Source of the DNA: Burkholderiales bacterium | Lineage (GTDB): Bacteria; Pseudomonadota; Gammaproteobacteria; Burkholderiales; Thiobacteraceae | Reading direction: 5' to 3' | DNA length: 64,000 nucleotides | Assembly: GCA_023511995.1 (NCBI GenBank) | Contig: JAIMAL010000004.1 | Coordinates: forward strand, 1-64,000 | In this document: piece by piece, positions 57,834 to 64,000 of the stretch | Numbering within the stretch: position 1 is the first letter of the stretch | Layout: every line of letters begins with the position of its first letter | Notes under the pieces: model-generated | What the model was told of the DNA's origin: nothing | The model's database searches: none | The model's input: the letters and a program-made list of their open reading frames with translations, nothing else | Program-made: the position numbers and the translations under genes

Positions 57834-59654
57834 GTGTTGCCAAACGAAGTGCTGGCACTGAAGGGGCTCAAGGTGGCGGTGGTGCTGGCCATTGCCCTGG
57901 CGCTTCTCTGGATGAGCCGGCGTGAGCCCGATCTGTCCCGTCATCCGGGCTGGGGCATGCTGCTCACCGGACTTTTCATCGTCCTCTTTGGCGACGTTCT
58001 CAACCTGGGGTTTGGTGACGGCAGGGACTCGCTGTGGGTGGCGCCCTTTCCCGAATTCACCGAGGTGACGCGTTATGGCGCCTGGGTGTTGGGCAACCTG
58101 TTGCTCGCCCTGGGGTTCTGGCGCTGGCTGCCCCTGGTGCGTCAGCTGAAGCAGGCCCAGGCGGCCTTGAGCGACGCCAATGAGGCGCTGGAAAGGGAGG
58201 TGGCGCAGCGCACCCAGGAGCTCAAGCGGGCGAACGAGCAACTGCGTCACGATCTCGAAGAACGCAAACGCACCGAGCGGGCGATGCGCCACATGGCGCA
58301 TCACGACGCCCTCACTGACCTGCCCAACCGCGCCCTCTTCCGCGACCGGCTGAGCCACGCCATGGCGCAGGCGGACCGTTATCACCAGCGGCTCGCGGTG
58401 CTCTTTCTCGATCTGGATCGCTTCAAGGCGATCAACGATACCCTGGGCCACAACGCAGGCGATCAATTGCTGCGCATTGCGGCGGAAAGGCTCAAGGGCT
58501 GTGTGCGGGAGTGCGATACCGTGGCGCGCCTGGGGGGCGATGAATTCACTGTGATCGTGGAGGATGTGGAGGACCGTCAGGCGGCGGCGGTGGTGGCGCA
58601 GAAAATCATCGACAGTTTCAGCCAGCCCTTCACCCTGCACGGGCACGAGGTGTTCGTCACCACCAGCGTCGGCATCACCCTCTATCCGGACGACGGCGAG
58701 CATCTGGATACGCTGCTGCGCAATGCGGATGCCGCGATGTACCGGGCCAAGGATTGCGGGCGCAACAATTACCAGTTCTACGTTCCGGAAATGAATACCC
58801 GCGCGCGGGAGCGGCTGCTATTGGAAAACGCCCTGCGTCGCGCCCTGGTGAAGGAGGAGTTCATCCTCCACTACCAGCCGCGGGTGGATCTGCGAAGCGG
58901 CAACGTGATCGGCGCCGAGGCGCTGTTGCGCTGGCGTCACCCCGAGCGGGGCCTCATCGCGCCGGATGAATTCGTGCCTCTTCTCGAGGAAACGGGGCTC
59001 ATCCTCCCGGTGGGGGAGTGGGTCCTGCGGGAGGCCTGTCGTCAGAACCGCGCCTGGCAGGACAAGGGATTGCCGCCGGTGCGGGTGGCGGTGAATCTCT
59101 CCGTCCGCCAGTTCCTGCAACGGGATCTGGCGGCGCTGGTTGCCAGCGTGCTCGAGGAAACCGGCCTTCCGTCATCCTTTTTGGAGCTGGAAATCACCGA
59201 GGAGCTGCTTCTCGAGCACAGCGCAGCCAACGCCGCGGCCCTCAACCGCCTGCGGGAGCTGGGCGTGCACATTTCCATCGACGATTTCGGGACAGGCTAT
59301 TCCTCGCTTTCCTACCTCAAGCGATTGCCCATCCACACCCTGAAAATCGACCAAAGCTTCGTCCGCGACATCACCCTCGATTCCGATGGCGCGGCCATCG
59401 TCAGCGCCATCATCGCCATGGCGTGCAATCTTCGCCTGAACGTGCTGGCGGAGGGGGTGGAGACCGAGGCCCAGCTCGCTTTCCTGCGTGCCCAGGGGTG
59501 CAATGAAATCCAGGGCTATTCCTTCAGCCGGCCCCTCGACGCCGAAGCGTTCGAGCGTCTGCTGCGGGAAGGGCGTCGCATGCACCTTCTGCAGGGGTTG
59601 GCGGGCTATTACGTGAACCTCATGCCCTTCGCCAATCCCACCTCCCGTCACTGA
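57834..59654 (+). CDS. Membrane GGDEF-EAL c-di-GMP protein
   Basis: 606 aa. Three hydrophobic segments (residues about 10-25, 40-60, 80-100) are followed by a coiled coil (QAQAALSDANEALEREVAQR) and a GGDEF domain with active site RLGGDEFTVIVE. The EAL domain has [39 protein letters not shown] and AEGVETEAQ, all intact. No sensor domain is visible beyond the membrane part. GTG 57834 follows GAGGAGG. It is the intact counterpart to the frameshifted gene at 22.4 kb; the [16 protein letters not shown] stretch is identical in both. Confidence 0.92.
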   Translation: MLPNEVLALKGLKVAVVLAIALALLWMSRREPDLSRHPGWGMLLTGLFIVLFGDVLNLGFGDGRDSLWVAPFPEFTEVTRYGAWVLGNLLLALGFWRWLPLVRQLKQAQAALSDANEALEREVAQRTQELKRANEQLRHDLEERKRTERAMRHMAHHDALTDLPNRALFRDRLSHAMAQADRYHQRLAVLFLDLDRFKAINDTLGHNAGDQLLRIAAERLKGCVRECDTVARLGGDEFTVIVEDVEDRQAAAVVAQKIIDSFSQPFTLHGHEVFVTTSVGITLYPDDGEHLDTLLRNADAAMYRAKDCGRNNYQFYVPEMNTRARERLLLENALRRALVKEEFILHYQPRVDLRSGNVIGAEALLRWRHPERGLIAPDEFVPLLEETGLILPVGEWVLREACRQNRAWQDKGLPPVRVAVNLSVRQFLQRDLAALVASVLEETGLPSSFLELEITEELLLEHSAANAAALNRLRELGVHISIDDFGTGYSSLSYLKRLPIHTLKIDQSFVRDITLDSDGAAIVSAIIAMACNLRLNVLAEGVETEAQLAFLRAQGCNEIQGYSFSRPLDAEAFERLLREGRRMHLLQGLAGYYVNLMPFANPTSRH

Positions 59655-59657
59655 TCG

Positions 59658-59674
59658 TGTGACTGGGCGTCACA
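59658..59674. promoter_or_regulatory. TGTGAC-N5-GTCACA palindrome
   Basis: A perfect six-plus-six inverted repeat right behind the GGDEF-EAL stop. It looks like a CRP/FNR-family half-site pair, but the spacing is one base longer than the CRP consensus. With TATACC (59693-59698) as -10, its centre would lie near -40, a class II activator position. Confidence 0.4.
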
Positions 59675-59689
59675 GAGCTATAACTTTCG

Positions 59690-59941
59690 GCATATACCCT
59701 TGGTCGGATTCCGCCGCGGCGGCGTTTTGGGGATGATTTCGCCATCCGGCAACGAACGCCCGTTCGGGGTCGGGACGAACGGGTTTGGGTGACCCGTTCG
59801 GGTGGCAGAGCCTCTGCCGCTCCCGTTTCCTGCCCGGCTTCCGTGGCCAGCCGGCTGCGGCAGCCCGGGCGTCAAACGGACTCATCCTCTGCGCCTCCTG
59901 GCCCACGTCTCGTCCTGCGGACGACGCGTGGGTTTTTTTTT
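59690..59941 (+). ncRNA. Candidate structured RNA ended by a strong terminator
   Basis: About 250 bases without a gene, dense in stems: CCGCCGCGGCGG (about 59711); CGAACG/CGTTCG (about 59755); CGAACGGGT-N7-ACCCGTTCG (about 59777-59801) inside a CGGGA/TCCCG outer pair that also encloses GGCAGA/TCTGCC; GCCCGG/CCGGGC (about 59831-59869) with CAGCCGGCTG inside. The terminator at 59902-59941 closes it. No known riboswitch or 6S/SRP/RNase P signature was recognised. It is either a small RNA with its own promoter or the long structured 3' end of the GGDEF-EAL mRNA. Confidence 0.4.
59902..59941 (+). terminator. Strong intrinsic terminator
   Basis: CCCACG/CGTGGG plus TCGTCC/GGACGA around loop TGC, with one C-C mismatch, followed by nine T (59933-59941). 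It ends plus-strand transcription before the convergent radical SAM gene. Confidence 0.9.
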
Positions 59942-59979
59942 GCGTCACCCTCTGCGTCGGGCGGCGACTTGCGCAGGGA

Positions 59980-61503
59980 TCAGTTCTTGCCCACCTGCTG
60001 CGCCTGCTGATGGCGGAGCTGGCGGGCGCGGCGTGTATCCCAGTCGGCAGCCGGCAGCCGACAGCCGCGCAGGAAGGCTGGCGTGCCATGGGCGCGGCTT
60101 GTGCGGTAGTCCAAAGCAAGCGCGGCCTCCACCTCAGCGGCGTTGAGGTGCAGGACCGCGGGAAGTCCCCGGTGCAGGAGGTCGAAGAGACGTTCCAGGG
60201 CGAAGCCATGGGTTTGCCGGGTGGCTTGCCAAAGCCAGTCAGTGAAGGCGAGGAAACGGGCAAAAGGGGACTCGCCGAGCAGAAGGGGCAGGGTGTGGGG
60301 AAAGCGGCCCGAGTTGCCAATCAAATCCCAATAGCGGGCGAAACGGGCGAGCCGCCGCATGTCGGCGAAGGGGATGCGGTCGGTCGCCAGGATCTCGTAG
60401 GGCGGATGCGGAGAAAAGCGCAGGCCGAAGGCTTCCGTATGCCGGCAGATGGGGGCACCCCGCAGGCGTTTGAGCATCCCCACCTGGATTTCGTGGGGAC
60501 GGAGCGTCACCAGACGGTCGAATCCGGCGGCGAAACTGGCCATGTCCTCCCCCGGCAGACCCACGATCAGGTCCACGTGCAGATGGGCCTGGGTGTGCTG
60601 GCGCAGCCAGCGCAGATTGGTCTCTGTCCTGGCATTGTCCTGCCGGCGGGAAATGAGCGCCTGCACCTGCGGATTGAAGCTCTGCACGCCGATCTCCAGT
60701 TGCAGGCTGCCAGCGGGGAAACGGGCAAGGGCCGCCCGGAGGGCATCCGGCAGGTGATCCGGGATCACTTCGAAATGGAGGAAAAGCCTCTCATCCAGCC
60801 GCTCGAGGAAGAACTCCAGAATGCGGAGGCTCGTGCGTGGGTTGAGATTGAAGGTGCGATCGACGAAGCGGAAATGCCGGGCGCCGCGCCGATGCAGCAT
60901 GTCGAGCTCACCGAGCAGGGCATCGAGCGGAAAGGGCCAGGCCGTTTTGTCCAGGGCCGACAGACAGAATTCACAGCGGTAGGGACAGCCGCGGGAAGCC
61001 TCCACATACACAAAACGATGGGCGATGTCCTCATCGGTGTAGAAGGCATAGGGAAAGCGCAACGCGCCAAGCGGTGGTTCCTCGCCGGCGATGATTTTCC
61101 CTGCCGGCGCCCTGCCCTGGATCAGGTCCTCACACAACCGGCGGAAACTCAGCTCGCCCCAGCCGGTGATCACGTAATCGGCGAGCCCCACGATGTCCTG
61201 CTCTTCCGTCTCATGGCTTACCTCTGGGCCGCCCAGCACGATGGTGACCTCGGGTGCGACGCGCTTCAACATTGCCACGACACGGGTCGTCTCCTCGACG
61301 TTCCAGATGTAGACGCCGAAACCCACGATCTGCGGCGTGTGTTCCAGGATGGCCTCCACCACCTCCGCTGCGGGCCGCTGGATGGTGAATTCCAGCAGCG
61401 CGGCCCTATCCTTCAGGGAGCCTAGATTGGCCAGCAGGTAGCGCAAGCCCAGGGACGCATGGGCATGCCGGGCGTTGAGGGTGCAGAGGAGGATCGTTGC
61501 CAT
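59980..61503 (-). CDS. B12-binding-domain radical SAM protein (DUF4080 type)
   Basis: 507-aa radical SAM protein. The N-terminal Rossmann domain is of the B12-binding type (NARHAHASLGLRYLLANLG; IVLGGPEVSHETE); the radical SAM motif is EASRGCPYRCEFCLSALDK (C-x3-C-x2-C, residues about 175); LEIGVQSFNPQVQALISRR and DLIVGLPGEDM follow. The last third has the DUF4080-like region. Substrate unknown. No clear ribosome site precedes ATG 61503. It does not resemble the CCAEP protein outside the SAM domain. Confidence 0.85.
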   Translation of the reverse strand: MATILLCTLNARHAHASLGLRYLLANLGSLKDRAALLEFTIQRPAAEVVEAILEHTPQIVGFGVYIWNVEETTRVVAMLKRVAPEVTIVLGGPEVSHETEEQDIVGLADYVITGWGELSFRRLCEDLIQGRAPAGKIIAGEEPPLGALRFPYAFYTDEDIAHRFVYVEASRGCPYRCEFCLSALDKTAWPFPLDALLGELDMLHRRGARHFRFVDRTFNLNPRTSLRILEFFLERLDERLFLHFEVIPDHLPDALRAALARFPAGSLQLEIGVQSFNPQVQALISRRQDNARTETNLRWLRQHTQAHLHVDLIVGLPGEDMASFAAGFDRLVTLRPHEIQVGMLKRLRGAPICRHTEAFGLRFSPHPPYEILATDRIPFADMRRLARFARYWDLIGNSGRFPHTLPLLLGESPFARFLAFTDWLWQATRQTHGFALERLFDLLHRGLPAVLHLNAAEVEAALALDYRTSRAHGTPAFLRGCRLPAADWDTRRARQLRHQQAQQVGKN

Positions 61504-61634
61504 AAGGAGGTGGCGGGTATTCTACTCCGTCACCAACTCTTCATTGCCCTGTCACGGGCTGCCTTTACCCTGAGCCACGCGGTTGGGGGAACCCGCCGCA
61601 GGAGAGTCCATCTGTTCACGAAAGGGGAAAAATC

Positions 61635-63200
61635 ATGCATGCGTTTACAAAGAAAGCTGTCGCAGTCGCCGTTGCGGCCGCCATGCTGGGGGGTTCCATG
61701 CTGCCCGCCATGGCTGCCACCCCGGCCGTCCAGGGGCCGGAGTCGGTGCAGCAGTGGTACGAAGCGGGGAATCAGTTCATCCGGGAATCCAAGCGGCTGC
61801 ATGCCAACGAGCGCAAGGCGAAAAACGTCATCCTGTTCGTGGGTGACGGCATGGGGGTGTCCACTGTCACTGCCGCCCGTATTCTTGAAGGGCAGATGAG
61901 GGGGCAGCCGGGCGAAGAGAATCGTCTGTTCTTCGAGACCTTCCCCTATGTTGCTCTGTCCAAGACTTATTCCTGGGACCAGCAGACCTCTGACTCGGCG
62001 CCGACCATGACCGCCATGGTGACCGGGTACAAAGCCCGCGAAGGCATGTTGTCCGTCAACCACCTGACGGCGCGCTATGAGTGCAACGCTGACGTGGTGG
62101 CGGCGAACAGCCTGCCCACCATCCTGGAGCTTGCGGCGAAAGTGGGCAAGTCCACTGGTGTGGTGACGACGACTCGGATCACCCACGCCACGCCCGCGGC
62201 GACGTATGCCCACACACCTGTGCGTGACTGGGAGGCGGATTCCAACCAGCCTGCCGGCTGTGGCGTGAAGGACATTGCCCGCCAGTTAATCGAACTGCCG
62301 AACGAGGTGAAGAAGAGCCTCAAGGTGGCCCTGGGGGGTGGCCGCACCTACTTCCTGCCCAAGACCGTGACCGAGCCGGAATACGGCAAGAAAGGTCTGC
62401 GCAATGACGGCCGCGACCTCACTGCGGAATGGGTGAGCACCCGCGGCGCCGGGGCGAAATACGTGTGGAACCGTGCCGGCTTTGACATGGCCGATCCGTC
62501 CAACACCGAGTACCTGCTCGGCCTGTTCGAACCCAGCCACATGCAGTATGAGGCGGATCGTCCCAACGACAGGGCCGGTGAACCCTCCCTCACGGAGATG
62601 ACGGAAAAGGCCATCAAAATGCTGCAGAAGAATCCGAAAGGGTTCTTCCTGATGGTGGAAGGGGGGCGTATTGACCATGCCCACCACGCCGGCAATGCCA
62701 AGCGCGCCCTTCTCGACACCATCGAAATGGCACGCGCGGTGAAGAAAGCCTATGAGATGACCGATCCGGAGGACACCCTCATCATCGTCACCGCCGACCA
62801 CAGCCACACCTTCACCATTGCCGGCTACCCGCACCGTGGCAACAACATTCTCGGCCTCGTGGCGGGCGTTCCGGAGATTGATGGCGATCCGGTCACCCTG
62901 GATAAAGACAGGCTGGGGCTGCCCTATACCACGCTGGGCTATGCGAACGGTCCGGGCTGGCGTGACGCCATTGCCACCGGTCAGAAACGGCCCGACCTGA
63001 CGGGTGTGGACACCACGGCACTCAATTTCCTGCAGGAAGCCACAGTGCCGCTGTCCTCGGAAACCCACGCGGGTGAGGACGTGCCTGTTTTTGCCTCGGG
63101 GCCGATGGCGCACCTGGTGCGCGGCAGCATGGAGCAGAACTGGATCTTCCACGTCATGCGTGAGGCGTTCAATCTGAAGGAAGAGCGGGGCCGCCGCTGA
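61635..63200 (+). CDS. phoA: Periplasmic alkaline phosphatase
   Basis: 521-aa secreted phosphatase. Signal peptide MHAFTKKAVAVAVAAAMLGG to AMA/ATP. FVGDGMGVSTVTAARI gives the first metal Asp; the nucleophile Ser is in QTSDSAPTMTAMVTG; VEGGRIDHAHHAGN, VTADHSHTF and ETHAGEDVP supply the Zn/Mg ligands. It liberates phosphate from monoesters outside the inner membrane. Only one CTGTCAC half-site (61549-61555) of a PhoB box is seen upstream. ATG 61635 follows GAAAGGGGAAAAATC. A terminator follows its stop. Confidence 0.94.
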   Translation: MHAFTKKAVAVAVAAAMLGGSMLPAMAATPAVQGPESVQQWYEAGNQFIRESKRLHANERKAKNVILFVGDGMGVSTVTAARILEGQMRGQPGEENRLFFETFPYVALSKTYSWDQQTSDSAPTMTAMVTGYKAREGMLSVNHLTARYECNADVVAANSLPTILELAAKVGKSTGVVTTTRITHATPAATYAHTPVRDWEADSNQPAGCGVKDIARQLIELPNEVKKSLKVALGGGRTYFLPKTVTEPEYGKKGLRNDGRDLTAEWVSTRGAGAKYVWNRAGFDMADPSNTEYLLGLFEPSHMQYEADRPNDRAGEPSLTEMTEKAIKMLQKNPKGFFLMVEGGRIDHAHHAGNAKRALLDTIEMARAVKKAYEMTDPEDTLIIVTADHSHTFTIAGYPHRGNNILGLVAGVPEIDGDPVTLDKDRLGLPYTTLGYANGPGWRDAIATGQKRPDLTGVDTTALNFLQEATVPLSSETHAGEDVPVFASGPMAHLVRGSMEQNWIFHVMREAFNLKEERGRR

Positions 63201-63217
63201 GGCGACGGGCAGTGGAA

Positions 63218-63250
63218 ACCGGCACGGTCACGACCGTGCCGGTCTTTTTT
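63218..63250 (+). terminator. Intrinsic terminator behind phoA
   Basis: ACCGGCACGGTC (63218-63229) pairs perfectly with GACCGTGCCGGT (63232-63243) around AC, followed by CTTTTTTC. Twelve base pairs and the T-run make it near ideal; it separates phoA from the next gene. Confidence 0.95.
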
Positions 63251-63270
63251 CATTGGGGTGAGGTATTCGC

Positions 63271-63984
63271 ATGATGAAACGCAGAGCTTTCATGGGGTTG
63301 TTGCTGGGTTCTGTGCTAGGGCTTGCTGCCTTGGCCGTGCACGGTGCCGAAGGGGAAGCCGCGCCTGCCTTCGTGCCCCTGGCCGCCAAGTACGAGGAGA
63401 GCCGTGGTTCAGGGCACGGAAGCGGGCGGGTGAGCCGCTGGTATTTCGTGCGTGGGGTAAGACAGGTGGAACTGGGCCGGGGGGCCTATGTGGAACTCTG
63501 GGAGCGCGATGACGGGGGAGAGGTCAGTTGGCAGCGAATCTTTCATGACGAGCGCAAGCTGATTGCATATACCCCGGGTGAGCTGCGCACTCAAAGACGG
63601 GCGCCAGCCTGGGAGGTTTTGAACACCATCATCGATGAGCGTCTCCTCACCTCCCTGCGGCGGGTGGGGTCGGCCTCGTTCAACGGGAGGCAGGCAACGC
63701 GTTACCGCGGGCAGGTGGGCGAAGAGCGCATCGAGGTGATCTGGCTGGAAAAGGAGAAACTGCCTGTGGAGGTTTCCCGCCGCGACCGTCACCACGCCTA
63801 CCGTCTGCGACTTCTCGAGCTGCGTGCCCTGCCCGGCAGGGACTGGCCCCGCGCAGATCTGGCACGGGCGGCAGATTATGAGTACATCGATGGCGCCGAT
63901 CTCGGCGATCGGGAATACGACCCCTTTGTACGAAAAGTCCTCGCCGTGGATGAGGCGCACGGCGCCGGAGGACATGCGCACTGA
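63271..63984 (+). CDS. Exported hypothetical protein, possible Tat signal
   Basis: 237 aa. The signal peptide MMKRRAFMGLLLGSVLGLAA carries KRRAFMG, close to the twin-arginine pattern RRxFLK, with cleavage after VHG or nearby. The mature domain is a beta-rich 190 residues (RVSRWYFVRG, YVELWERDDGG, ATRYRGQVGEERIEVIWLEKE), compatible with an outer-membrane-lipoprotein-sorting (LolA/LppX-like) fold, but that is inference. The C-terminus is His-rich (HGAGGHAH). Function unknown; it lies 20 bases behind the phoA terminator and probably has its own promoter or read-through. Confidence 0.7.
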   Translation: MMKRRAFMGLLLGSVLGLAALAVHGAEGEAAPAFVPLAAKYEESRGSGHGSGRVSRWYFVRGVRQVELGRGAYVELWERDDGGEVSWQRIFHDERKLIAYTPGELRTQRRAPAWEVLNTIIDERLLTSLRRVGSASFNGRQATRYRGQVGEERIEVIWLEKEKLPVEVSRRDRHHAYRLRLLELRALPGRDWPRADLARAADYEYIDGADLGDREYDPFVRKVLAVDEAHGAGGHAH

Positions 63985-63986
63985 AC

Positions 63987-64000
63987 ATGAGCGCGCGTCT
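63987..64000 (+). CDS. Possible start of the next gene (partial)
   Basis: ATGAGCGCGCGT (MSAR) begins three bases after the previous stop and runs off the window. Spacing fits an operon partner of the exported protein; nothing more can be said. Confidence 0.3.

Noticed and set aside
61545-61575. A Pho box before phoA
   Set aside because: Only one CTGTCAC half-site; the expected second repeat 11 bases on is not there.

Overview
The window is 64 kb of GC-rich, gene-dense bacterial chromosome. It looks betaproteobacterial (Hydrogenophilales/Nitrosomonadales-like). The reasons are the ilvB-ilvH-ilvC-psd-pssA-leuA order, a class I (proteobacterial) phosphoribulokinase-like gene, prfB with the classical TGA frameshift, recJ next to an RpfE-type gene, BamD/LolCD outer-membrane biogenesis genes, and many GGDEF/EAL, PilZ and chemotaxis genes. 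A four-gene 2-oxoacid:acceptor oxidoreductase and a cyclic 2,3-diphosphoglycerate synthetase homologue hint at a chemolithotrophic and possibly thermotolerant life style; that is inference. No phage, integrase, transposase or CRISPR array was seen.

Layout. 0.2-7.2 kb: branched-chain amino acid and phospholipid synthesis (ilvBHC, psd, pssA), then leuA behind its own promoter, a Leu-rich leader peptide and a possible attenuator. 7.2-11.2 kb (minus): hybrid histidine kinase, YcgR-like PilZ protein, lipoprotein and a divergent phosphoribulokinase paralogue. 11.4-15.3 kb: two exported proteins (one TlpA-like), then a radical SAM protein with a C-terminal CCAEP tail paired with an ATP-grasp ligase. 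15.4-19.7 kb: rfbC, rfbD, sucD (without sucC), nadE and PII. 19.7-26.2 kb: bamD, rluD, pgeF, a frameshifted GGDEF/EAL gene, a ZIP transporter and a tiny membrane protein. 26.3-31.9 kb: rimO, an Sfum_1244-type gene, a small hypothetical, copZ and copA. 32.2-41.1 kb: an ACP/ketosynthase pair, lysS, prfB, an MgtC-like transporter, recJ, an rpfE-like gene and sixA.

41.1-45.8 kb is a minus-strand sensory unit: small protein, CBS-PAS-GGDEF-EAL protein, chemoreceptor and a di-iron ODP-like protein. It sits behind a near-consensus flagellar sigma-28 promoter and is interrupted by an 81-bp inverted-repeat element. 45.9-52.2 kb: lolC, lolD, hypotheticals, an SDR, gcvR, the cyclic diphosphoglycerate synthetase homologue and a 2OG-Fe(II) oxygenase. 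52.4-56.7 kb: the 2-oxoacid oxidoreductase operon with a fused flavin/ferredoxin subunit. 57-64 kb: tRNA-Arg(CCT), a DksA-type gene, a GGDEF/EAL gene, a highly structured terminator-ended region that may be a small RNA, a B12-type radical SAM protein, phoA and a secreted protein.

Two themes recur. One is c-di-GMP and motility control (three GGDEF/EAL proteins, PilZ, MCP/ODP, sigma-28 promoter). The other is unusual redox and radical chemistry (CCAEP radical SAM/ATP-grasp, RimO, DUF4080-type radical SAM, ODP, 2-oxoacid oxidoreductase). The best candidates for undescribed biology are the CCAEP radical SAM/ATP-grasp pair, the sigma-28-driven ODP chemoreceptor operon, the altered phosphoribulokinase, and the structured RNA before the terminator at 59.9 kb.
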